IMG/VR virus record: IMGVR_UViG_3300032241_003019
Span: 1 to 44,716 of that record
Source: a virus
Direction: 5' to 3' (one strand)
Length of the DNA: 44,716 nucleotides
The position numbers were made by a program, and so were the translations under genes. Below the pieces are notes generated by a model. That model made no database searches and had not been told where the DNA came from. It was given only the letters and a program-made list of their open reading frames with translations. Below, in pieces: positions 38,429-44,716 of the stretch (within the stretch, counting starts at the first letter, position 1; every line of letters begins with the position of its first letter).

Positions 38429-40071
38429 AAATCAAAATCATCCTCGCGCTATTGCTTTCATGCGTTTTTAGTGCCGAAGCACAAATCACCGCCGTTGACA
38501 CGAACACGGTTCACGCAATCGGCGGGAGGCAATATATCACTGGCGATCCAAACCCGCTCGCGTTCACGAAGATAATGGTTGATCTTTACTGGCTGCAAAA
38601 TTGGTGTGCCACCAACAGCGCGACGAATCTGGTTTTGTCTGCGAAGGTGGATAGTTTGGTTACAAACGTCGCCGCGCTGGTGACGAATACAGCATCACTT
38701 GATGGCGTGGTTTCTGTCATATCGTCACTCAATACAAACGTCTCAGCACTTGATAATCTGATAACCGCTCTGCCCGGCACAAACATTCTCGGGGGGACCG
38801 TCGCGACAAACAACTTCTCTACGGCGGCGATGGGTTACTTCGGTCTATTTCCATACACCGGAACAAATCTTGTGGATAACGGTTTTTCTACCGGAGCGGG
38901 CGGGGATGTCCCGATAGCGAACGGCGACGGCACTTGGACGTGGCAGGTTCCCGCCGGCGGCGCATCGAGCGTGACAAACTTTTCCTTGACGGTCTCGAAT
39001 CAGAATTACGCCACCAGCCCTACCACCATAGCCGTGGGCGTAACAAATGGCATAGGATATTTCATCTTCGGAGTTCCGACCAATGCGCCCAACCTGGTCA
39101 CAAATAATTATTACAACCTGTCGAATACCGTTGTTTCCAGCGCCACGCTGCTACTGATGAACACGAACTTTAATTTTGCGTACTCCAATTTCCTTGGTGT
39201 CTTCACCAACGTCTCGCGTGTGGCTGCATTAGGCCCGGTATTGGGCGGCGGCGGGTTAACTCCGGGTACCAACGCGACAACGTCGGTTTTCTATTCGCCG
39301 ACCGGCACCAGCGGTTGGACGACTAATATGCCGGCATTGCCCAACATCACCTATATCGCCGTCACAACTGTTTCTACCGGCGGCTTCGGCAAGGTTCAAA
39401 TCAACGCCATACAGAATTCCGCTGCGCGAGGGAACACGAACGATTTGACGTTCCAAACCACCTACGTTGATGATGCGGTTGATGCGCGGTCGCCAGTGAC
39501 TTACTCACAGTTTCAGTTGATGCTTGCGAACACAGCCACTTTCCAGAGCACGGGGACAAATTATGCGTGCTTCATCAACGGACAGAGAATGATTGAGGCG
39601 TTCCCACCCAACTACATATTTTCCACGAATGCCACGCTCGTCGTTGATGCTACCGGAACCAATCTGGCGTTGAGCTTTTCCACCGCGAACCTTGTGACTG
39701 GATCATTCCTGATAATGAGCACGAACTTGCTGCAATTTGGCGGCGGATTTCAGCCATACAACGGGCCGTACACGCTGACAACCGGAGGGGGCACAAGCAC
39801 GTGGACAATTCCCATGTATGCAATCAGTCCGAGCTATTCATTCTTTCAAGTGGCAGGGCTTGGCCATGGAACGCTCCAAGCGGATTACGCCATGAACTTT
39901 TACGGCGGGACAGCCTACCCCTCCAACGGATGGAGTCTGACCACCATAACCAACGCACTGGCCGCGCTTGGGCCTGGGAAACATTATCTGACGACAAGCA
40001 GTAACGGCCTTGCACTTGTCACCCTGAGCTACTCAAACGGCGTTGTGAGGTACGTACAAGCCCTTTACTGA
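38425..40071 (+). CDS. Exported fibre-like protein (signal peptide, A|Q site)
   Basis: Residues 1-19 form a signal peptide (KIKIILALLLSCVFSAEA) with predicted cleavage before Gln (mature start QITAVD). The rest has Asn/Thr/Ser-rich beta-type repeats: VSSLNTNVSALDNL and similar heptad-like units around residues 70-120, then many TNxxG elements. This is like phage fibre shafts. It lies straight after the adhesin gene by ATGA overlap. A fibre with an export signal is unexpected: phage fibres normally assemble in the cytoplasm. It may be shown on the host surface instead. Confidence 0.65.
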   Translation: MKIKIILALLLSCVFSAEAQITAVDTNTVHAIGGRQYITGDPNPLAFTKIMVDLYWLQNWCATNSATNLVLSAKVDSLVTNVAALVTNTASLDGVVSVISSLNTNVSALDNLITALPGTNILGGTVATNNFSTAAMGYFGLFPYTGTNLVDNGFSTGAGGDVPIANGDGTWTWQVPAGGASSVTNFSLTVSNQNYATSPTTIAVGVTNGIGYFIFGVPTNAPNLVTNNYYNLSNTVVSSATLLLMNTNFNFAYSNFLGVFTNVSRVAALGPVLGGGGLTPGTNATTSVFYSPTGTSGWTTNMPALPNITYIAVTTVSTGGFGKVQINAIQNSAARGNTNDLTFQTTYVDDAVDARSPVTYSQFQLMLANTATFQSTGTNYACFINGQRMIEAFPPNYIFSTNATLVVDATGTNLALSFSTANLVTGSFLIMSTNLLQFGGGFQPYNGPYTLTTGGGTSTWTIPMYAISPSYSFFQVAGLGHGTLQADYAMNFYGGTAYPSNGWSLTTITNALAALGPGKHYLTTSSNGLALVTLSYSNGVVRYVQALY

Positions 40072-40100
40072 GCCGGAATTGACTTTTTGCGGTGGGTAGC

Positions 40101-41252
40101 ATGACTGCCAGCATCCCGCGTTTATTCCAAATCTTCCTGGGCGCGCTCGCCATCCTTCTGGCCGGCGCGGCCATTGCGCCCGCTACACCAGTGGTGGGTT
40201 TCAGCACGGATGTGACCCAAGCGCCATTTGTCGGGCGGATCAATACTATCCAGTTCAAGCCGCTGGCGGTGTCCATTGGGAATGGCACAAACACAATTTT
40301 TCCATGTTCGACGGGCTATGCCACGATCACGAATGGACTTTTTGGCATCAATCTGAATCCCGGCTGGTATTACGCCAGCCCGGTTTTACTTTCCACATTC
40401 GGACCCGTCATTCACCCGATTGCCATTTATGTGCCAAACGACACAAACATCTGGCAATTCAACGCCTGTGCCAATCTGGCAAATTACGCAATCCAGACCG
40501 GCCAGACGAATATCGTCATCATCGTTACGGCGACGAACGTAAGCAACGCGAGCGGGACGAACGTAAGTTTTGAAGGGAATTTTACTGACGTTAATGGAAG
40601 CCAGTTGATTGCCGCTAATTTTATGCAGTCAGGTTCTGGCGGTTACACCCTTAACGGCAGTTACAATCCATCAACTCACGCGGGTTATGCTGCGCTCACT
40701 TTAAATGCCGCAGGGCCATATCAGGGTTTGATCGTGAACGGCGGTGCGACAATTTATGGCTTGGGTGTTCCTGCTGCATATACAACTTCGCTCGATGGCG
40801 GTGGAGTTGTCACTGACGGCAATGGCAATTTAAGCGCCGTATCGTTTACAGGAACCGGCGCGGGCGGGTTTCTGGATGGCAGCGGCGGCGGCGGGTTTAA
40901 TGAAGAATCGCCGAATGGCTATTCGGATACAGGCGGCGGCGGATTTTTTGAAGAAAGCCCTAACAACGGTGGTGGTTTTTTTAACCTCACCGGCAAGGGT
41001 GGTGTCTTTAACCATGCGGGCGGAATCACCAACGACGCGCCGGGTGGCATAGTTGAAAAATCATCGGCGGGCATCCGCATCCAGGGCGCGGGCGCACTTA
41101 CCGTTTCCAGCGGGATCATAACCAATGGCGTTGTGGTCTGGCTTACCACCAATGGACTGCCGATTTTCAGTGCGCCAAATGGTTCGCTTTGCACCCGTAC
41201 CGATACCGGACAGCTCTACGTCAGAACTAACTCAACGTGGGTTGGAAAATGA
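40101..41252 (+). CDS. Exported Gly-rich fibre-like protein
   Basis: From the ATG at 40101 the first 28 residues form a signal-like segment (FQIFLGALAILLAGAAIA), with possible cleavage after AIA or APA. The mature part resembles fibre proteins: beta-rich N-terminal domain, then a Gly-rich section with two GGGGF-x-EESPN units (about residues 255-290). It ends with LCTRTDTGQLYVRTNSTWVGK, an ending seen in many tail-fibre C-termini. Two bases of overlap (ATGA) link it to the next gene. Whether it is a virion or surface protein cannot be told. Confidence 0.62.
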   Translation: MTASIPRLFQIFLGALAILLAGAAIAPATPVVGFSTDVTQAPFVGRINTIQFKPLAVSIGNGTNTIFPCSTGYATITNGLFGINLNPGWYYASPVLLSTFGPVIHPIAIYVPNDTNIWQFNACANLANYAIQTGQTNIVIIVTATNVSNASGTNVSFEGNFTDVNGSQLIAANFMQSGSGGYTLNGSYNPSTHAGYAALTLNAAGPYQGLIVNGGATIYGLGVPAAYTTSLDGGGVVTDGNGNLSAVSFTGTGAGGFLDGSGGGGFNEESPNGYSDTGGGGFFEESPNNGGGFFNLTGKGGVFNHAGGITNDAPGGIVEKSSAGIRIQGAGALTVSSGIITNGVVVWLTTNGLPIFSAPNGSLCTRTDTGQLYVRTNSTWVGK

Positions 41253-41632
41253 AAACTATATCCACCATCTTTTTCACCGTTCTGTTGATTTGTCTTATTG
41301 GCTGCGCTTCCGCCGCACCGTTGCCGCCGGCACCGAAAACGCAGCCATTTACGGTCGGATTTACCAATCAATCCGCTCAGCCATTGCTGGCGGGCAACCG
41401 GATGTTCATGTTGCCGCCCACGTCCAGCGATTTCACCAACGGCCTGCAATCCACGAATTGGGTCTATGGCACCATCACCGGCCCCACGAACCAATTGACC
41501 TGGCCCAATCCACCGCCCGGTGCGCAATTCACCGTTTCCGCCACCGATCCGCAAGGTAACGAAGCCGTGGCGCAAGTGACCGTTTCCAACAATAACCAGG
41601 TCATCGTAGCGCCAATTCCCAAAAACCCATGA
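41249..41632 (+). CDS. Lipoprotein (127 aa)
   Basis: The ATG at 41249 overlaps the preceding stop. Residues 1-18 form a lipoprotein signal: a hydrophobic stretch ending in the lipobox LIGC, so Cys18 should be lipidated. The mature part has a Pro-rich spacer (APLPPAPKTQ) and a beta-rich domain with VYGTITGPTNQLTWPNPPPGAQFTVSATDPQG, which resembles a fibronectin-type fold. A small lipoprotein next to a membrane-anchored coiled coil suggests an outer-spanin or exclusion role, but it lacks usual spanin features. Confidence 0.62.
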   Translation: MKTISTIFFTVLLICLIGCASAAPLPPAPKTQPFTVGFTNQSAQPLLAGNRMFMLPPTSSDFTNGLQSTNWVYGTITGPTNQLTWPNPPPGAQFTVSATDPQGNEAVAQVTVSNNNQVIVAPIPKNP

Positions 41633-41949
41633 AACGCGACACCGTAAATCTCCTATTCACCGTGTTGACGCCTTTGCTTGGCATCCTCATCGCTTGGGGA
41701 TTCAATGCCAAATTGGATGGCATCAAAGCCGATGTCACCGCCCACACTGACGCCGCCGTGGCCGGGTTGAAACAGGCGAATACGGAAATTTTTGAAACGC
41801 AGGCAGCCCATTCCGCCGATATGCAAAAAATCGGCGATTGGACGCGCAAGATTCAGGATGGCGAAACCGCTACCGCCCAAAACGTTGCCGTTCTCTCCAT
41901 CCAGGTCGCCGACATGAAAAGCAAACTCACCGCCCAAAACGCCGAATAG
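41629..41949 (+). CDS. Membrane-anchored coiled-coil protein, inner-spanin-like candidate
   Basis: Residues 6-24 form one membrane helix (VNLLFTVLTPLLGILIAWGF). The rest is a soluble coiled coil (residues 28-105) with heptads such as VAVLSIQVADMKSKL. This N-in, C-out shape with a coiled coil is that of inner spanins; the neighbouring lipoprotein could be the outer partner. It could also be a holin-associated protein. It starts by ATGA overlap and is followed by the lysis/host-surface genes. Confidence 0.52.
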   Translation: MKRDTVNLLFTVLTPLLGILIAWGFNAKLDGIKADVTAHTDAAVAGLKQANTEIFETQAAHSADMQKIGDWTRKIQDGETATAQNVAVLSIQVADMKSKLTAQNAE

Positions 41950-41961
41950 GGGCAGGCACCA

Positions 41962-42249
41962 ATGAACGAAACCAACCAAGTCATTCAGATCGCGCAACAT
42001 ATCGCCACCGCCAGCGGTTATAACCTGAGCGGCTATGAAATCGCCGCCCTCTGCAGCTTGCCGCATGTCATCGCCCTGCATTTTTGGGCTGGCGTCCGGT
42101 ACTACGCTTGGATCGGCGGCTGGGATGGCATCAAGCGGTTTCTCAAGACGGGAACCATTGCGCCAACAATGGCACGGCCAGCGGTTGACGTCGCGCCTTT
42201 ACCGAAAACTGAACCCGCCGCAATAGCGGCACAACCATCGAAAACATGA
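41962..42249 (+). CDS. Small protein of lysis/host-surface region (95 aa)
   Basis: The protein has a moderately hydrophobic middle (YEIAALCSLPHVIALHFWAGVRYYAWIGG, residues 25-53) that could form one membrane-associated helix, and a Pro/Ala-rich polar C-terminus. It might be a small holin-type protein, but the helix contains charged and polar residues, so a soluble role is as likely. It starts 12 bp after the coiled-coil gene and overlaps the next start by ATGA. Confidence 0.45.
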   Translation: MNETNQVIQIAQHIATASGYNLSGYEIAALCSLPHVIALHFWAGVRYYAWIGGWDGIKRFLKTGTIAPTMARPAVDVAPLPKTEPAAIAAQPSKT

Positions 42250-42971
42250 AAAAGTTCATCGCTATTATCCTCGCCGCCGCCGCTCTGGCCATTACCAGTA
42301 ATGCTCAAATCGTCACCAACGGCTCAACAGTTGCCGCCAGCCCCCAATTGCCTGCATTAAACGCTGCCAGTTGGTTTCCCACGCCATCGGCTCCGACCGG
42401 TACAAATTCGGTTCAAAGTGCGGTCGGCAATGTTTTTGCCGCTTTCACGGGCGGTAATACGAACTGGTTTTGGGTGCCCTACGGACTTTATGCGCCGGGT
42501 TTGAAACACAAGGCTGGTGGCGGCATTGGACTTTTCTGGCCGGTCAGCCAAGGCGGCGTGGTGGATTTCTATACCGGCGTGCGAGTGGATTACGTGGACG
42601 GTGGGTTTTGGATGCCAAGCGGCAATGCCACGCTTGCCGAGCCAATCAATGTGGCTTCATGGTTCCAGATCACGCCATTGACCTATGCCGGCATCGGCGT
42701 GCCATTGAGCGGTGCCACCATCGGCAATATCAAGGTGCCCGGCCAAGCCAAGGATAACAATGGCCAGGCGACGGCGATTCTTGGTTATGGCATCAGCATC
42801 CTGATCTATCAGCCGGTAAGCCAGAGCTGGAGCATAGGATTGATCGGCGATGCAGAAAACTGGTCCGGCTTTCCGAAACAGCAATGGCGCTTCGGCGCGA
42901 ACTTGAACATGAAGCGCGGCGGCCTGTTCGGCCTGGGGCTGAAACTTGGCAAAATCGGCGGTGATTGGTGA
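42246..42971 (+). CDS. Exported outer-membrane barrel-like protein (signal peptide, A|Q site)
   Basis: Residues 1-20 form a signal peptide (KKFIAIILAAAALAITSNA) with predicted cleavage before Gln. The mature part has alternating beta-type strands with Gly turns and aromatic girdles (GGIGLFWPVS, VVDFYTGVRVDYVDGGFW, RFGANLNMKRGG). It closes with LFGLGLKLGKIGGDW, which resembles a barrel ending. Lambda likewise carries an outer-membrane protein, Lom, downstream of its tail-fibre genes. The likely role is to alter the host envelope in lysogens or block superinfection. Barrel topology should be tested. Confidence 0.62.
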   Translation: MKKFIAIILAAAALAITSNAQIVTNGSTVAASPQLPALNAASWFPTPSAPTGTNSVQSAVGNVFAAFTGGNTNWFWVPYGLYAPGLKHKAGGGIGLFWPVSQGGVVDFYTGVRVDYVDGGFWMPSGNATLAEPINVASWFQITPLTYAGIGVPLSGATIGNIKVPGQAKDNNGQATAILGYGISILIYQPVSQSWSIGLIGDAENWSGFPKQQWRFGANLNMKRGGLFGLGLKLGKIGGDW

Positions 42972-42973
42972 CC

Positions 42974-43519
42974 ATGACCGCGTCCGAATGCCATTACTTT
43001 GACCATCCGCACCGGGGCGAGGTATTGATTGGCATTTGGGCGCGCGGCCATGACCCAATGGATGCGGCTATCAAGTTCCTCACGCATGGGCGCGGCACCC
43101 ATGCGGCCTTCATTCGCGGCAACGGCAATATCATCGAAAACTTTTACCCGCGCGTGCGGGAACGCGGCTGGAATCCCGGTGAACGCGCCACGGTGGAAGA
43201 ATATCGCCTTGCCGGAACCACGCAGGAAGATTGGGCCGCGCTCGAAAGCTGGTTTGATGAACAGCTCAAAAACCCGCCGCCCTACTCCATTCAGGACTTG
43301 TTCCGCTATGCTGTGAACCTGCCGCCCGTGCCCGGAGCAACCTGCTTTTGCTCGATGTGGGTTCTAAGAGGTATCCGGCTGAAACTCTCTCCCTGCAAAC
43401 AACCCTTGGCGCGGTTGGAATATCCGGATTATGGGGATCCGCATGAATTGCGCATCTCGCCGCTCCTCATCCGCCGCCGCAAACCAAAAATCAAGCTCGC
43501 GCCGTCGTTTGCCGCTTAG
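42974..43519 (+). CDS. Permuted papain-like (YiiX/NlpC-P60-type) hydrolase candidate, endolysin or amidase
   Basis: The N-terminal part has GEVLIGIW, then IKFLTHGRGTHAAFIRG with His43, and IIENFYPRVRERGW. Near the end comes GATCFCSMWVLRGI, with Cys126 in the helix. The order, His before Cys, is that of circularly permuted papain-like enzymes of the YiiX/YaeF group. These cleave peptide or amide bonds, often in cell walls. Its position makes it the best late lysis enzyme here. There is no signal peptide, so a holin would be needed. Its 3' end overlaps the integrase 3' end by 29 bp. Confidence 0.62.
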   Translation: MTASECHYFDHPHRGEVLIGIWARGHDPMDAAIKFLTHGRGTHAAFIRGNGNIIENFYPRVRERGWNPGERATVEEYRLAGTTQEDWAALESWFDEQLKNPPPYSIQDLFRYAVNLPPVPGATCFCSMWVLRGIRLKLSPCKQPLARLEYPDYGDPHELRISPLLIRRRKPKIKLAPSFAA

Positions 43520-44609
43520 ACCGGCGCGGCAGGCAATCCGCAACCGGCTGGCGCGTGCCCGGCAGTTTCGCCACCATTTCCCGCACATGCGCATCCCGCA
43601 AATGCGAATAAGTCTTTAGCAGTGTCTTGCCACCGTCCCGATCGCCGCGCATGGCGGCGATGACATGCACCGGGATATTCGTTTCCATCGCCCGCGAACT
43701 CCAGAAATGCCGCAATGCGCCAGGCGTTATCGGCGGCTCAATGCCGGCCAGCCGGGAAGCTGTCTTGAGCGCTTGGCGCGGATCCTTTAGCGGTATGAGC
43801 GGCCCTGTGCCTTTGTGATTTTTCATCAAATCCGCCATCACCTCGTAAAGCTCATCGCTCATGGGGATGATATTGGAATCCGACTTATGCTTGATGGGCG
43901 GCCAATGGATTACCCGTTTATGCAAATCCACATGCTCGGGCAGCAATTTGCGGATGGATGCCGGCCGGTGACCCGTCAGGGCCAGAGTGCGGACAAAAGC
44001 CAGTGCATTGGCGAGCCGCTTATGCCGCCCCAGCTTTTGGATCATCATATAAAATCGTTCATCCTCCGGAAGTTTTTTGGCGTTCTGAACCACTTCCAAA
44101 GCCTTGATCTTTGCCGCCGGATTTTTGACGATCACCTCCGACTCGATGCCAATTTCAAACACTCCGCGCAAAGCCCAAAGCGCGCCGTTGGATCGCCGTG
44201 GCGAATAACGGGCGCGCAGCTTTTCCATGAGCGAAATGCAATCCTGTGGTTTGAACTCATCCAGCCGCCTATCCGCCGTCTTGCCCCAGGCGTCCAGAAT
44301 CATTTTGATGGACCGCGCCCGATATTTCACCGAAAGCTCTTTGAGTTCCCGCGCCCCGTTGAATTTCTGCGACTTGTAGATTTCAGCCCCCTCGCGGAAA
44401 GTGATATTGCCTTGCACCAGCCCGGTGCCGGCAGTGCGGATTTTGGCGATAGCTGCCGCCAGGCGCAATTTGGCCACGGATTCCTTATCCGTCTTGAGTG
44501 ATTTGTAAATGGGATATTTCACTCCGGGCCGTCGCGCCACGGCATAAAATCGGCCGCTGGCCTCATTGCGCGACATATTCGGAATGCGAGTTTTCGAGAA
44601 TCCCTTCAT
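43491..44609 (-). CDS. int: Tyrosine recombinase integrase
   Basis: The 372-residue protein has an N-terminal arm-binding/SAM-like region (residues about 60-170, with a core-binding domain around WALRGVFEIGIESEVI). The catalytic domain has box I Arg215 in LTGHRPASIRKLL, a Lys in PIKHKSDSN (240/242), box II LRH (299-301), and the nucleophile Tyr334 in KTYSHL. The usual His of HxLRH is Gly297, and the second His/Trp of box II is replaced by the RGD-type stretch at 321-323. It lies beside attR and is transcribed away from it. It integrates the phage at the tRNA(CAU) gene. Confidence 0.9.
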   Translation of the reverse strand: MKGFSKTRIPNMSRNEASGRFYAVARRPGVKYPIYKSLKTDKESVAKLRLAAAIAKIRTAGTGLVQGNITFREGAEIYKSQKFNGARELKELSVKYRARSIKMILDAWGKTADRRLDEFKPQDCISLMEKLRARYSPRRSNGALWALRGVFEIGIESEVIVKNPAAKIKALEVVQNAKKLPEDERFYMMIQKLGRHKRLANALAFVRTLALTGHRPASIRKLLPEHVDLHKRVIHWPPIKHKSDSNIIPMSDELYEVMADLMKNHKGTGPLIPLKDPRQALKTASRLAGIEPPITPGALRHFWSSRAMETNIPVHVIAAMRGDRDGGKTLLKTYSHLRDAHVREMVAKLPGTRQPVADCLPRRSKRQTTARA

Positions 44610-44623
44610 ATCGGCTTTGGAGT

Positions 44624-44643
44624 GTAGGTAAAAACCGTAGGTA
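44624..44643 (+). repeat. Paired GTAGGTA repeats, candidate integrase arm sites (right)
   Basis: GTAGGTA occurs at 44624-44630 and 44637-44643, 13 bp apart, in the short gap between the integrase start (44609) and the tRNA core. Orientation and sequence match the pair at 176-194. They may bind the integrase arm domain and could also regulate integrase transcription, since the promoter must lie in this gap. Confidence 0.5.
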
Positions 44644-44665
44644 TATTTTTCGCCAACGTCAATAA

Positions 44666-44716
44666 AATGGTGGGCCCGCTCGGACTTGAACCGAGAACCA
44701 AAGGATTATGAGTCCT
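44666..44716. repeat. Right attachment-site repeat (attR core)
   Basis: This 51-bp sequence equals positions 1-51. On the minus strand it is the 3' half of the tRNA(CAU) gene. The 5' half would lie beyond the window to the right, so in an integrated state this copy, supplied by the phage, restores the intact tRNA. Confidence 0.9.
44668..44716 (-). tRNA. tRNA(CAU) 3' part at the right end
   Basis: The anticodon loop CTCATAA, T-arm and acceptor strand with encoded CCA are all present, as at the left end. The 5' part is outside the window. If integrated, this would be the working copy. Whether it is tRNA-Ile2(CAU) or tRNA-Met cannot be decided from this part. Confidence 0.75.

Larger units (their letters stand above)
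1..44716. mobile_element. Complete temperate siphovirus-like prophage, att to att
   Basis: The window starts and ends with the same 51-bp tRNA-derived sequence and holds integrase, early genes, terminase, portal, protease, capsid, tape measure and tail genes in an order close to phage lambda. No host housekeeping gene is visible. The exact fit of the window to the two repeats suggests either an excised provirus region or a circular phage genome opened at attP. Genes are packed tightly with many ATGA overlaps. One leftward replication-type island (about 23.8-27.8 kb) interrupts the lambda-like head-to-tail order. Confidence 0.93.

Noticed and set aside
1-44716. CRISPR array, rRNA or insertion sequence
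   Set aside because: No spaced direct repeats of CRISPR type, no rRNA-like sequence and no transposase were seen; the only tandem array is the coding 15-bp repeat.

Overview
The window is a complete temperate phage, or integrated prophage, of about 44.7 kb. Exact 51-bp direct repeats at both ends (1-51 and 44666-44716) each hold the 3' half of a CAU-anticodon tRNA gene. A tyrosine integrase on the minus strand lies beside the right copy, and paired GTAGGTA repeats sit just inside each end. It could equally be a circular genome cut at attP. The genes are those of a lambda-like siphovirus: GpA-type terminase, lambda-type portal, S49 protease, long tail tape measure. Several proteins carry Sec signal peptides with a Q at +1 and have T/N/Y/G-rich mature parts. 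That points to a Gram-negative host, perhaps Verrucomicrobiota or a Bacteroidota-like relative; this is inference and no gene here proves it.

Layout. 1-1600: attL, a small zinc-ribbon membrane protein, a divergent pair of ribbon-helix-helix regulators around a perfect 21-bp palindrome, and an excisionase-like HTH protein. 1744-13438: a dense rightward early operon, mostly with ATGA start/stop overlaps. It encodes a DUF2303 protein, a pentapeptide-repeat protein, a HerA-like ATPase, a lysozyme-like protein, a DNA-binding protein whose gene contains an origin-like cluster of hairpin and iterons, a C5 DNA methyltransferase, and Gp37/Gp68, ASCH and DUF4326 proteins. 13435-23239: packaging and head genes (TerS, TerL, gpW-like, portal, protease, scaffold candidate, major capsid protein and an exported protein), closed by a strong terminator after the exported protein.

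23845-27834: a leftward block inserted between head and tail genes. It encodes a SymE-like protein, an RFC/DnaX-like clamp-loader ATPase, an LPD29-domain protein, a small ATP-dependent DNA ligase and hypotheticals, behind a strong promoter with operator-like palindromes. 28219-43519: tail genes. They run from neck/tail-terminator candidates and a tube candidate through a chaperone candidate, tape measure, distal tail proteins and a 1071-aa adhesin. Exported fibre-like proteins follow, then a lipoprotein, a membrane-anchored coiled coil, an outer-membrane-barrel-like protein and a permuted papain-like hydrolase. 43491-44609: integrase.

The least expected signals are: (1) six proteins in the structural and post-tail region with export signals, four cut at A|Q; (2) a capsid protein with a two-segment hydrophobic N-terminal extension; (3) a predicted leaderless regulator transcript whose -10 lies in a perfect palindrome touching the ATG; (4) an origin-like cluster inside a coding gene; (5) a two-letter pentapeptide repeat array; (6) the leftward replication island that splits head from tail.
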